Source: Miscanthus floridulus
Lineage: Eukaryota > Streptophyta > Magnoliopsida > Poales > Poaceae
NCBI RefSeq assembly: GCF_019320115.1
Contig: NC_089583.1
Coordinates: 76,339,368 to 76,403,367 of the forward strand
DNA: 64,000 nt
Reading direction: 5' to 3'
Position 1 is the first letter of the stretch. Each line of letters opens with the position of its first letter. Below the pieces are notes generated by a model. That model ran no database searches. It saw nothing but the letters and a program-made list of their open reading frames with translations, and was not told where the DNA came from. The position numbers and the translations under genes are program-made. Positions 1 through 13,094 of this stretch are shown here, one piece after another.

Positions 1-1036
1 CTCGGCGATCTCTCTGACCACCTCGGCGATCTCTCTGACCACCTCGGCGATCTCTCCGACCACTTCACCGACCTCTCCAACCACCTCGGCGAGCTCTTCG
101 ACCACTTCACCAACCTCAGTGACCTCTTCGGCCACCTCATTGGCTGATACACCACTCCAAGTCCCTACTGGACCAATCACTCATAGCCGTGCCAAAAAGA
201 TACAACAAGAGGTGCACGCGCTACTTTGTGAATTTCAATTAAACATTGATGGTAATTTTGAGCTACCTAAGTCGTGCATGTTGTTATTACTCAGGTTCTC
301 CGAGAAGGAAGTCAAGGATACATCAAGGATGGATCAGAGAGAAGAGCTACGTTCGAGTCAATCCAGTGTGGCATCCGACCAGTTTTAGTGAAGACTGCTC
401 CGAAGCTCAACAGTCTGCATGAAGCTAAAGATCCTGTGCAAAACTGAAGGAGTTGTGACCAAAATAATGAAGACTGCACAGAAGCCCAGAAGACGCGCGG
501 GAACTGAAGGCCATCTCATAAAAGCTCTATCCAGTTGATCTTCCACCTCCCCAACGTGGTTTCTTCAGTTCACATCTATCTTAAGAGACTTCTCGTAGTA
601 TAAATACCACCTCAAGGCTAATAGCAAAGGATTTTTTGATAATTGGATAATCCTAGTGATATTGTAGCCGAGCTACCAAGTGCTTACTCAAACCTTTGTT
701 CTTCCATGTTCTTCCTAGACTTGTGAAGAGATTCCTCTGGAATCCACTAGTTCGTGCTCTGCAGGTTCCAGTTCGGCTGCCCCGCCTTGTCTCGATTAGC
801 TCCGGTTGTGGTTCTGCGGTCATTCGGAGATCGAGTCGAAGTCTTCATGGTTTCGGTGTCTCTCTCCCTATTGCTTGGTCGCATCCAACCTTGGTCAGGT
901 ATAAAGCTAGTTACTCCACTGTTCTTCAGCAAGTTATCCTTTTACCCCCGTTGCCTTGTTGCAAGTTATCTTGATCGTGACCTACTATCGTGAAGATCGG
1001 GCCAACTTCCGTACTGAAATAGTTCAGTATCTATCA
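1..1036 (+). repeat. 5' LTR of Gypsy-1 (left end cut by window)
   Basis: It matches 6500-7333 plus 19495-19747. It opens with a 21 bp tandem repeat (core ctctccgaccacctcggcga) running to about position 130. A TATA box (TATAAATA) is at 599-606, with the equivalent at 7144-7151 in the 3' LTR. It ends CTATCA at 1036, two bases before the primer-binding site. Confidence 0.9.
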
Positions 1037-1689
1037 TCTGGTATCAGAGCTTCGAATTGACACGGTAGGTCTTGCCATCATCCACATCATTATCCTTATT
1101 TAATCTACTTCATATTTTTGTGTTTATTCATATCCTATAGTCCAAAGCCACACAAAAAAAACCTATAACCTTTTCGCGGTACTGTTATGTTGTGTTTTGT
1201 GTTCATCAAGTTGCTAGTCACCACCATTTATATAAAAATTGAGTTGTGTCATTCATTACCATTGTCGGTGTTATAAAAAAATATAGATCAAAGAAAAAAA
1301 AGGAAGAAAGAAAGATTAGTTTCAAAAAAGAGAGAGAAAAGTGAAAAGATTTTGAAGGATCTGTGTTGCGGCGTATTGCTGAAAATTTTAGTTTACATAT
1401 TTGAGTTGGTGGTGATCTTGTTAGCAGCAACGTTGTATCTTTGAGCACATCAAACCACTCGGTTGGTAGAACCGTAGCCCTCCTTGATAGCCACCTATAG
1501 CTCCACCAAAAACCTAAATCGGGACGTTCGATTCGTAATCCTTATGATCTCTCTACCACCTTCGTTGAAGCTGCCACACCAGCACTATCACGGTCCTTGA
1601 GATCAGGAAAGAACTTGGGTAAGTAAAAGGTGAGATCGAGTGTTTTCACAAATTTACCTATTCCATTTTTTTCTTGCAACTAGTCTAAC
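1037..1689 (+). other. Gypsy-1 leader: primer-binding site and untranslated region
   Basis: TGGTATCAGAGC at 1039-1050 is complementary to the 3' end of initiator tRNA-Met, the usual plant LTR-element primer. The remainder up to the gag start at 1690 is A/T-rich leader in which I see no gene. Confidence 0.8.
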
Positions 1690-4600
1690 ATGGCAGGATC
1701 CAATTCGAGTATTCATGGTGGAAACCATGGAGATTGGGAGCCCCCTGTCACACGAGCTGAGGTGCGCCACATGGCAAACTCACTGGTGGAGGCGATGGAG
1801 AGGATGCTTGACGCTCGTCTTCCCGCAGATGGAGGCTGAGGACCACATCGTCGTCATGAAGAAAATCACCGGGAAGAGTTTGGTGATGAGAACTCTGGTT
1901 TTGGCCATGGATTTGATCGCTTCGGCGATGGCCATGGAGGACATGGTGGTGGTCGCCGTGCTGGTTTTGATAATCAGCGTGGAGGCCATCGTGCACATGG
2001 ACGTCGTGTACAATTTGAAGATGAAGATGAGGTTCATGATGAGTATGAGGCGGGATTTGATGATAATGAAAATCCTTTTGGTCACCATGGGCGTTTTGGA
2101 CAGCCACATGAACATCATCATGGTGCTGGTCCTGATGGGGAAAATCATCGTGGTCGTCGCAATAGAGATGATCCGGATAGCATTGCTCGTGTAAAGTTGA
2201 GTGTTCCAAAAATTTCAGGGAAAGAAAATGCTGATGCTTATCTTGAATGGGAGGAGCAATCTGATCAGATTTTTAGAGTGCATAATCTTTCTAATCAGAG
2301 GTGTGTCAACCTTGCTTCTGTTGAGTTTTCGGGTTACGCTCTCACATGGTGGAACCAAGTTTAAGAAAATCAACGTGTGTTGGGACGTGATCATATCAAC
2401 ACATGGGCTAAGATGAAGAGAGTGATGAGAAGACGCTTTGTGCCATCAAGCTATCAGCGAGACCTCCGCAATAGGTTACAAACATTGAGACAAGGATCAA
2501 AATCTATTGATGACTACTTCAAGGAGATGGAGTTACTCTTGGTGAGATCTGGAATTAGAGAAGATGAAGAGTCAAAAATGGCAAGATTTTTGAATGGTCT
2601 CAATAAAGAAATTTCAGGTTTTGTTGAGATGTTTCCATATCATAATTTGCAAGACCTTGTTGATCAAGCCATGCGCACTGAGAGGAAAATTCAGCAAGAG
2701 GGACGAAGGTCTTATGGGAGCCAATCAATTTCAGCTCCATGGCGTCGACAACAGCCCAACATCTCTGTTGGTGGGGGAAGATCACAAGGAGTTGCTACTA
2801 GGCCTTCTCCATCCATTGGTGCTGCAAAGACCACGGTTTCTACTGCTTCTTCACCTACAGTTCAGCAAGAACAGTGACGTCCTGCTGCAAGCACAGCAAC
2901 CCCTTCTGTTGCATTAGCTGCTGCCTCTTCTTCCCATACCCGAGGCATTATTTGTCACAAGTGCCATGGTTGATGACATATTGTTTCTCAATGTCCTAGT
3001 CGAAGGACCACGATTATAAATGAGCAAGGTGAATGGGAATCTAAAAGCAAACCTGAGGAAGAAGCTCCAATATATGATGAAGAAATTATGCAAGATAAAG
3101 GTGATGAAATTCAACCTGATGATGGAGACAACAATTGCTTCATTTCTCACCGAGTGCTTAGTGTTGCTGCTGTCCAAGAAGAGAATAATCAGCGGCACAA
3201 TCTTTTTCACACCCGGGGCATGATCAAGGACAAGTTGTGTCAAACCATTATTGACAATGGTAGCTGCAATAATATTGCAAGTTGAGAATTAGTTGAAAAA
3301 ATGGGACTAAAACAGCGGCGCCACCCTTCTCCATACAAGATGCAATGGTTAAATGATTGTGGTGCGCTGCGTGTAACAAATATTGTGACCGTTCCCTTCT
3401 CCATTGGGCGGTACAATGATCAAGTGGAGTGTGATGTGGTTCCAATGGAAGCATGCCAATTGCTGTTAGGAAGACCTTGATTGTATGACCAAGATGCTCA
3501 GATTTGCCGTCGCGCCAATAAGATTGTTCTCATGTACAAAGGAGAGCGCATCACTTTGCTTCCCTTGTCACCGGAGGAGATTGTGAGAGATGATCTGAAA
3601 AGAAAATAGCGAGAGAGCGAGAACCACCTACGAGTGACCCACAAAAATAGTGAGGGAGAGATTCCAAAGCCAAATAAAACCCCACAGCCTCAAAGAACCA
3701 AGACACCGGGAAAAGAGGGTTTAGTTATGAAGGCTAGGAAAGGGGATTTAAAAGAATTGAGTGAACCCAATGCTGTGTTCTATGTACTCCTGTACAAGGA
3801 CAGTTTTCTTGTCACTAACGACTTACCCTCTACTTTGCCAAGTGTTATCTTTGATGTGTTACAGGAATATGAGGATGTCTTTCCAGATGAAGTGCCACTA
3901 GGACTACCACCTAAGAGAGGAATCGAACATCAAATTGATCTTGTGACTGGTGCTTCACTCCCAAACCGTGCTGCCTACCATGCCAACCTAGAAGAAACCA
4001 AGGAGATTCAGCGACAAGTGGAAGAATTGATGAGAAAAGGGTACGTACAAGAAAGTCTGTCACCTTGTGCTATTCCTGTCCTTTTAGTGCCTAAGAAAGA
4101 TGGGCCTTGGCGGATCTGTGTGGATTGCCGAGCAATAAATAACATTACCATAAGGTATAGACACCCCATCCCTCGGTTAGATGATATGCTTGATGAACTT
4201 AGTGGTGCTATCATATTCACTAAAATTGATTTAAGAAGTGGATACCACTAGATTCGCATGAGAGAAGGAGATGAATGGAAAACAGCCTTTAAAACAAAAT
4301 TTGGGTTGTATGAATGGTTGGTAATGCCTTTCGGGTTAACCAATGCACCAAGTACATTTATGAGATTGATGAATCATGTGCTTAGAGCTTTTATTGGCAA
4401 ATTTGTTGTCGTTTACTTTGATGACATCTTAATTTACAGCAAGTCTCTTGATGAACATGTTGAACATATCCAATGTGTGCTTGCTGTCCTACGTGAACAG
4501 AAATTGTATGCTAACCTTGAAAAGTACTCCTTTTGCACCGACAAGGTAGTCTTTCTTGGATTTGTTGTTACAGGACAAGGAGTGGAGGTAGATGAAGAAA

Positions 4601-6933
4601 AGATCAAGGCTGTCCGAGACTAGATGCCTCCACAGAACGTGAGCCAAGTAAGAAGTTTCCTTGGACTTGCTGGTTTCTATCGGCGATTCATGAAGGATTT
4701 CAGCACTATTGCTGCACCAATCAATGAGCTGACAAAGAAAGAAGTGCTTTTCAAGTGGGGAGAAGCACAACAGAAGGCATTTGAAGAATTGAAGATGAAG
4801 TTAACAACAGCCCCAGTCCTTGCACTCCTGGATTTTGGTAAGTCATTTGAAATAGAATGTGATGCAAGTGGAGTTGGGATTGGAGGTGTGCTCATGCAAG
4901 GACGAAGGCCAATTGCATACTTCAGTGAAAAGCTAAGTGGTCCAACTCTAAATTATTCAGTTTATGATAAAGAATTATATGCTCTTGTTCGGAGTCTAGA
5001 AACTTGGCAACATTACCTTTTTCCTAAAGAATTTGTGATACATTCAGATCATGAATCATTGAAACACCTTAAAGGACAACTAAAACTAAATAGAAGACAT
5101 GCAAAATGGTGTGAATTCATTGAATCATTTCCCTATATTGTCAAGTACAAGAAAGGAAAAGAGAATGTTGTAGCAGATGCGTTATCTCGACGTCACACTT
5201 TGCTAACCCAACTTGACACTAAGATTCTTGGATTAGAAAGCATAAAAGGTTTATATACAACTGATTCATATTTTGCTAAACCATATTCCAAGTGTCGAGA
5301 TGGCAAAGGATGGAAAAACTTTCATGTGCATGATGGGTTTTTGTTTCGAGCTAACAAACTGTGTATTCCAGATTGCTCTGTTCGAATTTTACTTGTGCAG
5401 GAAGCCCACGCAGGAGGACTCATGGGCCATTTTGGCACCAAGAAGACAGCACAAGTCCTTACTGACCACTTCTTTTGGCCAAAGATGAGAAGAGATGTGG
5501 AGAGACATGTTCTTCGCTGCGAATCATGCCACAAAGCTAAGTCTCGTGTGAATCCTCATGGATTATACACTCCTCTGCCTATCCCTAGTGTGCCTTGGGA
5601 AGATATCTCCATGGATTTTGTTCTCGGTTTACCTTGAACCAAGTGGGGAAGGGATTCCATCTATGTTGTGGTTGATCGTTTTAGCAAAATGGCACATTTT
5701 ATCCCATGCCACAAGAGCGATGATGCTTCATATATCGCTGAATTGTTTTTCAAAGAAATTGTACGACTACATGGAGTGCCACGAACCATTATTTCTGATC
5801 GTGACACCAAATTTTTGAGTTACTTTTGGAAAACTTTGTGGGGGAAACTTGGAACACGGTTGCTGTTCTCTATGATGTGTCATCCACAAACGGATGGACA
5901 AACTAAAGTTGTGAAGTGTACTCTATCAATGCTACTGCGAGCTATCCTCAAGAAGAACTTGAAACTTTGGGAAGAAAGTTTGCCACATGTCGAGTTTGCA
6001 TACAACAGGGCAGTATACTCGACCACTAAATTTTGTCCATTTGAAATTGTATATGGGTTTAAACCCACTGCTCCCATAGATCTTTTGCCTTTACCTATGC
6101 AGGAACGTGTAAACTTCGATGCAAGCTAGCGAGCCGAGTTTGTCAAGAACCTTCATGATAGAGCTCTGACAAACATTGAAAAGATGACAATGATGTATGA
6201 GAAGCACACCAATAAAGGTCGAAGGAAGGTGTTATTTGAACCAGGAGACTTGGTTTGGGTGTATCTACGCAAGGATAGATTTCCTGAACAACGCAAAAGC
6301 AAGTTGCAAGCCCGAGCTGATGGTCCATTCAAAGTGCTATGCAAGATCAATGACAATGCTTATGAAATTGATTTGCCTAGTACTTATGGTGTGAGTTCCA
6401 GTTTTAATGTGGTTGATTTATCTCCATTCTTTGGATTGGAAGAGTCGAGGATGACTCTTTTTCAAGGGGGGGAGGATGATGTGACCACGCCAGTGTCGAG
6501 GACCTCAGTGATCTCTCCGACCACCTCAGCAATCTCTCCGACCACCTCGGTGATCTCTCCGACCACCTCGGTGACCTCTCCGACCACTTCACCGACCTCT
6601 CCGACCACCTCGGCGAGCTCTCCGACCACCTCGGCGACCTCTCCGACCACTTCACCAACCTCGGTGACCTCTCCGACCACCTCACCGGCTGATACACCAC
6701 TCCAAGTCCCTACTGGACCAATCACTCATAGCCGTGCCAAAAAGATACAACAAGAGGTGCACGCGCTACTTTGTGAATTTCAATTAAACATCGATGGTAA
6801 TTTCAAGCTACCTAAGTCGTGCATGTTATTATTACTCAGGTTCTCCAAGAAGGAAGACAAGGATACATCAAGGATGGATCAGAGAGAAGAGCTACGTTCG
6901 AGTCAATCCAGTGTGGCGTCCGACCAGTTTTAG
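1690..6933 (+). pseudogene. Gypsy-1 gag-pol polyprotein, 12 in-frame stops, no net frameshift
   Basis: One reading frame runs from ATG 1690 to the stop at 6931. It gives gag (1690 to about 3000), a CCHC zinc knuckle at about 2955-3000 broken by two stops, an aspartic protease (DNGS motif about 3250-3265), reverse transcriptase with YFDD (about 4415-4430), RNase H (from about 4850), and integrase with an HHCC zinc domain (about 5405-5530) and a DDE core (about 5600-5910). A GPF-type C-terminal segment (about 6320-6380) then runs into the 3' LTR. In-frame stops lie at 1837, 2362, 2875, 2971, 2974, 3283, 3478, 3607, 4249, 4621, 5635 and 6127. The glutamate expected in the TDGQT block of the integrase DDE triad reads Lys (5905-5907), so the enzyme would be dead even without the stops. 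No clear chromodomain is visible. The His/Asp-rich gag stretch 1840-2190 is compositionally unusual. Confidence 0.9.
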
Positions 6934-7333
6934 TGAAGACTGCTCCGAAGCTCAACAGTCTGCATGAAGCTAAAGATCCCATGCAAAACTAAAGGAGTTA
7001 TGACCAAAATAATGAAGACTGCACAGAAGCCCAGAAGACGCGCGGGAACTGAAGGCCATCTCATAAAAGCTCTAGCTAGTTGATCTTCCACCTCCCCAAC
7101 GTGGTTTCTTCAGTTCACATCTATCTTAAGAGACTTCTTGTAGTATAAATACCACCTCAAGGCTACTAGAAAAGGACTTTTTGATGATTGGATAATCCCA
7201 GTGATATTGCAGCCGAGCTACCGAGTGCTTACTCAAACCCTTGTTCTTCCTTGTTCTTCCTGGACTTGTGAAGAGATTCCTTTGGAATCCACTAGTTCGT
7301 GCTCTACGGGTTCCAGTACGGCTGCCCCACCTT
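6477..7333 (+). repeat. Gypsy-1 3' LTR, left part
   Basis: It starts TGATGTGACC directly after a G-rich polypurine tract. The 21 bp tandem repeats (about 6500-6690) encode a repeated seven-residue Ser/Pro/Thr-rich unit that is part of the pol reading frame. The TATA box is at 7144-7151. It is broken at 7333 by the nested element and continues at 19495. Confidence 0.9.
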
Positions 7334-10300
7334 TGTAGCACTCGGTTTTAAAGACAAAACCAGATACACACTATATGTGAGCCCAGGAAGTCAAATCTCA
7401 TATATTGCCACAAATAAAGATAATATCAAGAGACAATACTTATTACATAACGTATTAGTAAAAGAAAAGTACCCTCAAGTATAGACAGCGGAAAGTTGAC
7501 TCTGATCTTCTGGCGAAGACTTCAAATCCATAGGGACGACTGACTGGTTGACCACAAGCCTAACTCCGCCAAACCAGCAATCTGGTACCCATCCGGGATT
7601 TTTATCCAATGTATAGAAAAGTAAAACAAGCGTAAGTACATGTTGTACTTAACAATTATATCATGGGGTTCATGAGGCTCAAAAGGGCTGACACTGGTTT
7701 ACTACGATTAGCTTTAATAGATCATCTTTTTAAGCAGTTGAGTAGCAAAGGATTTATCATTCTCATAAACACATGATCAGGTAAACATGATAATGTATAG
7801 CATAAACAATCAATTATTAGCATCATCATTATCCATTAGTGATCATCTCTATTCCATAAGGGTCCAAGGCTGCTCGTGTCCGTGAGCACGGCTGTTATAA
7901 CAGTTTTACACTCTGCAGAGTTTGTACACGTTCACTGTGAGTCGTGATTTACCCTTTCGCCCGAGGTAGCTATTCTCTTGACCCACTTCCAAGGAAGGTC
8001 AGCAGGGTTCACTATGAAGCCTTTCAAAGAATTCGTCTAACAAGTTAGGGCCGCTAGACGTATGTGGCCCATCTCTAGGAGTGGCACGCATGGGCATCGC
8101 AGCACAGTACACACTTCCTAGCAGCAAAGGAAACATACCCTACGCCTCAAAGGTAACCACTAACAAGCTAGAAAAGATCCTCATACTGAGCTAAAGCCAA
8201 AGCCATATGGCCCTCACAGCTGTACTGTAAGTCCCGGATGATCGCTTACAGATAAGTCCTTAGGGAGAGGAATCTGAAGCATATAAACACTCCAGCCCCC
8301 TGTTTCCATGTTACTAAAAAGTCATGTTTTAATGTTTATTGCATATACCATTAGTCAAGTTACAAGATCATGGTTTTGAGTAAGCACTAGCAAAAACTAC
8401 CCAATGCAATATCCCAAAGGTTTCAAGGTGCAAGATATCAAATATCTAGGATATCCTTAATGGTAACAATGGAGACACATGCAATATGAATTAAGTGTTT
8501 AAATGTGAATAGGTAACAAGGATAATCCCATGCTATACGTGCCTTACACACCGATCCTTCTATAAGCTTTATTCTTCGATGTCTTTCTTCTTCTTCTTGA
8601 TCACCACATGTATCTCACCGACTGGACAATCGTAGAACACCACACAAACATCCATACACATACATGCATAGCATATAGTTGCATCTATATCAGAACAGTA
8701 CACCAATCATAGAAAAATAAGTAAAAGAGATTGATATACAATTCTACGTATCACTACGAACACACAGTCGCGAGAGACACGCTAATCGAAGCTATAGTTA
8801 AAAAGTTACAACTACCAAGAGATTTGCCTAATACATGGAAAAATAAACTATAGGCTTTATTTATGTTAACTATATGAATTCATATACAAAAGATATTTTA
8901 TAAACAATATGGATTGATTTAAGTCAATTTTAGATTTAAATTATAAAACAAAAGTAAAACAAATCTTATTTTATGTATAAAACCTAGTTGCATAATCATT
9001 AATCAAGATATGATTTAAACCATGTTATTTTAGAAATATCAATATAGTAAACACTATTACTAATGCGTAAATCTCGTCGTTATGAAACAAACGTAACTTG
9101 AACGGACTATTTCGGAGTTGAAATGAATAGGTTATGATTTAAACAAGTTTTACTTTAATTAAATAATAGATTAAATCTACTCATGAATTTCAAGTGTTGA
9201 AAACATGCCTAATAGTTGTATAAACATGTAGAAAATGTAAATACGATCCTAACGCAATTCGAACGGGTCAAATCGGACTTCGAACGCAAAAGTTACGCAT
9301 GAAATAAGATTTAGTGGCATTTCTATAAATATTTGAACTCATTTTTGAATTAAAACAATTAAAAATCTGAATTTAAATGTATTTTGAACTGGGCATACTA
9401 TTTCTGGAAATGATAGGGTCCAAAATGAATAAAATCAGGGCTGAAAAATAATTATTTTGAATTACACCAGACTGCGGGTTGATTCACTGGAAACCGAGGG
9501 GCTTTTCTACAAAATGCGCATGGCTTTGACTGCGGTTAACTATGGCTGCTGACTGGGTGACACGTGGTAGCACATGGTTGGTGTGGTGCACCACGCGGGC
9601 GGTGGACACGCTGACGTGTCGCTGTGGACCGTGTCCACGGCTCCACGGTGGACCGGTTACACACCGGACCGGTGTGTTCTAATCGTGGCCGTTCATCGCA
9701 AAACCGATGGCGCAGGTGTGTGCGCGGGTGATCCCGGTGGCTGCACAGTTTGGCCGACGAGGGCACCATGGCCGGCGGTGAGCCGAGCTTGGCGGTGGGC
9801 GTCGGAGGGAGCGTTCTCGACCTCCCTAGGTCAAACCGAGCACTCTAGAACGATCTACGGCAATCGCGAACTCGTTCGGATGCAAACCGTGGGCGGGAAT
9901 AGCGCATCGGGATGATGGCCCATGGCGGCGCCATGGCCAGCGTGCCTGGAGCACGTTAGTATGGCATTCTAGGGCGTTAACTACCAAAATGGGGGCACGG
10001 GGAGGTGGAGAATCTCACCGCGAGGTCGACGGTGGTGGTCGCGGCATCTGGAAGGCCTCCAAAGGTGTGGTCGACGGCAGCGGTGATCTAAGGAGAGAGG
10101 GAGGGCGCGAGTGAGATGGAATCGAAGCAAAATGAAACCAAAACGTGAATTTGGAGTTACCAATGAGCGCGGGGGAGTACTACGGTGACTTGGGACACGT
10201 CAGCGACGTCGATTTGTGATCGGGAGGAGGAGTTCGCCGGCAGCGGTGAGATGTTGGACGTGGGCAGAGGAAAGGGGAGAAGATGAGGGCTCGGCTAGAG

Positions 10301-11289
10301 CTTTATAGGCGGGCGAGCGTGGCGTACAAGGAAGGGGAGCGGGGCTGATTGGTGGCCTTCCATGCGGGTGCGGTGGACCGGTGGCTTCCATCCATGGTGC
10401 ACCATCGGCGGTGAGGAGGAAAGGAAAGAAACAGGGGAGAAAAGGAAGGGGAAGAAGAAGGGAATGGGGCCGGCTGACGGGTGGGCCAGCGGGGCAGTGA
10501 GGGAGAAGGGCAAAACGCATGCGGTGTGCTCTAATGAGCGGGTCCCATGGCACAGTGAGGGAGCGGACGGCTCATGCGGGCGGTGTAAACGCGTGGTGAA
10601 GGGCCGGGGTGCTGGGCCACGCGGGTGACTGCGGGCGTAGGCGCTGAAGGCTGAAACGGGCTGCGTTGGTGGGCTACGCCGTGGGCGAAAGAGAAGGTGC
10701 GGCTGCGGGCTGCCAAGTTGGGCCAGTGCAGGAGGAAGAGTGTGGCTGGGCCGCCTATGGTGGGCCGGGGTGGAGCAGGCCAGCCAGGAAGGGAAGAAAG
10801 GGGAAAGGGCCGGGCTGGTTCCTGTGCTGGGCTGAAAAGGGAAGAAAAGAAGTTTTTCAAGTAAAAATCCATTTTCTATTTTTAGTTTTCAAATCCAAAT
10901 TCAAATGTAAACCAAATGCAAATTCAAATAGAGTTTTGAACATACTCTTCATCTCAAATATAAATGAGCAATTTTGGTAAGTTTCCAAAAAAATAAATTT
11001 TACAACTTTTGAAATACTTCTATTCTCTAATTTTCTTTTCTTTCTTTTCTTTTATTTCAAAGCCATTTTCAAACTCTTTTCAAAAGCATTTTAACCATTT
11101 TGACTTTTAAATCAAAACCACCCAACCAATAAAATCAAATGCAATGGCATGTATGCTCAAACATGTTGCTACCTTATGATGTATTTTAAATTAATGAAAA
11201 ATTGTATTTTCCTATATTTCATGTGCACAAAATTCATGAATAAATTATTTTAACTCTATTTCAAAAGAGGCAATTTTTAGGGTGTTACA
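7334..11289 (-). repeat. LTR (left copy, 3' LTR on the coding strand) of the large-LTR element
   Basis: Full length 3956 bp. It has A/T-rich flanks and a strikingly GC-rich core (about 9540-10850). Open frames in that core occur on several strands and frames at once, which is a composition effect rather than genes. Confidence 0.88.
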
Positions 11290-13094
11290 ATTCTACCCCC
11301 CTTAAGATGAATCTCGTCCTCGAGATTCAGAAGATGTCGACTAAGATATGGGAATACTCCATCCTTGGATTCTTCTTTACTTCCTCATGTAGTTCCATCG
11401 TCTTGATAAAGATCCACTTTACTTTGCATACATGTTGCCCTTACTCCAAGCAATTTGCCTAACTAATTCCAAAACTTTGACAGGTGCCTTGAACAACTCT
11501 CAGGTAACCCTAATCACTAGGCCATAATTTTTTTTGTATGTTCACCTTTCAACAAAGATTCCTTATCTTCTTGGACCGAAAGATGATCTACCATCAATCT
11601 TCAAAACATTAATGATCCTAGTGAAGTTGCTTGAACTAGGAATACAACTCTTAATCCTTAGTGTCACTCGAACCTTCTTAGCACAATTCTTCGTTGCTAA
11701 GGGCATCGACCATGACTTCGCTTCTCAAAGTGATAGCACTTTTCTGAGTCACAATTAATCTCATTCCAACGAGGTTATCACAAGCTCAAGACCAACTTGG
11801 TGAAGATGTCCTATATACTCTTGTGATCCTCTTAGATGTCACTTTTACCTTCAATAAGATGGTACTTCCATGCATCGCAATGGATAACTCCAAATAACAG
11901 GTTAGTTCAACTCACGCTTATAAGGACACATCCTACACCTTCACAAGATGCATTATTGTAGATACAAAGCTCTCATCCTGATCTAACAAAGCTAATACTT
12001 AGGTTTTACTTTGACCTCTTGGACTCCTTCAAACACTAGGCTAAAGTCTCTTGATCCAAACTAACTTAAAAGCTTCTCCAGTAGCTCTACCAAAATCTTG
12101 ATGATCTTGGATAAAACTTTCTTGGACTTCTAACCAAGCCTCATTGACACTCTGAGTTCCTCTTGCATCTTTGGGTACCACCATGCTTGCGCTACGCAAA
12201 CTCAAACGTATGATACTTCATCTTACCAATTCTTCCACTTGGCTACCCCCCTTAAGAAAAGATTAACTAGGGGACACCCAAGTATAGCTTGCATCGTCTT
12301 GTGATTGAAGTCTACTATTGTCCAAAATTCCTCATGACTTTTGATCATCCAAAAACAGAGATATGAACTGATAAAGACAGGCAGCTCCGATGATAGGATA
12401 GGAAAAATAGAAGAAAACCATAACCCAACTATTTATTTCATTAATCCTTATACCTTAGGCCTATAGACTAAATGAAATTGCGGGAACACCCAACAAAATC
12501 ATTGCAATCATTACAAAGATGCAAAACAAGCATAACATAATGACAAATCAATAAAGCACTTAAAGATGCACAACTCAATTATTGACTCACTTGCGATACT
12601 ATCATTTTTATTACATAAGGGGCACAAATTCCTAATTCTTAAAAATGGCATGATTACAGGGACATCTCTCGCATGGGAGTGACACGTCATCCACTACATC
12701 AATTTCACCATATGCTTCTTTTGGGTTGGGTATCACTGACACTTCCTGGTGACAGTTCGGTTGTGATCTAACTCTGGCTACTTCCATGGTGTACTTGTTG
12801 ATTCTTCTGTGGGCAAGATTTAACATAATGTCCTTCCTGCTAGCAATGATAACACTTTCTCTTAGCTAGATCTTTAGTGATGTCATATTCCACAGAATTG
12901 TTGCTTAGAGTATTGCCAGCTTGCTAACTCTGTAAGTTCATCTTTGTTTGATTAGACCGCTTTTTAGCTCGCTTGATCTTTTGGGGTTGAAACTCCGTGC
13001 AGGTGATTGTCCACCCATCTATGCATACCTCATGTGGAAAGACTGGAGTAACCTTAGCTTGAGAAACTTCCAATTCTTTAGAGTCTGAGTTTAA
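11290..13094 (-). other. Internal region of the large-LTR element without recognisable genes
   Basis: The end next to the LTR (11290-11330) resembles the polypurine tract and pol 3' end of Ty3/gypsy elements, with 'gaatctcgaggacgag' on the minus strand. Beyond that I find only short frames, for example a 64-codon one at 12632-12826 that I cannot assign. Reverse transcriptase, RNase H and integrase are missing. Confidence 0.6.

Noticed and set aside
1..130. Possible CRISPR-like or satellite array of 21 bp units
   Set aside because: There are no spacers. The repeats belong to the Gypsy-1 LTR and recur at 6500-6690 inside a coding frame.
1748..2209. His/Asp-rich 153-codon ORF on the minus strand
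   Set aside because: It is the complement of the repetitive Gly/Asp/His-rich gag segment on the + strand, which fits the gag frame on both sides.
6184..6480. Chromodomain at the C-terminus of the Gypsy-1 integrase
   Set aside because: The GPF-type segment is visible but no chromodomain aromatic pattern follows. The tail is the Ser/Pro/Thr repeat.
9536..10980. Several overlapping ORFs in GC-rich sequence, again at 17657-19070
   Set aside because: They are inside LTRs, overlap on both strands and have no recognisable domain. GC-rich, stop-poor composition explains them.
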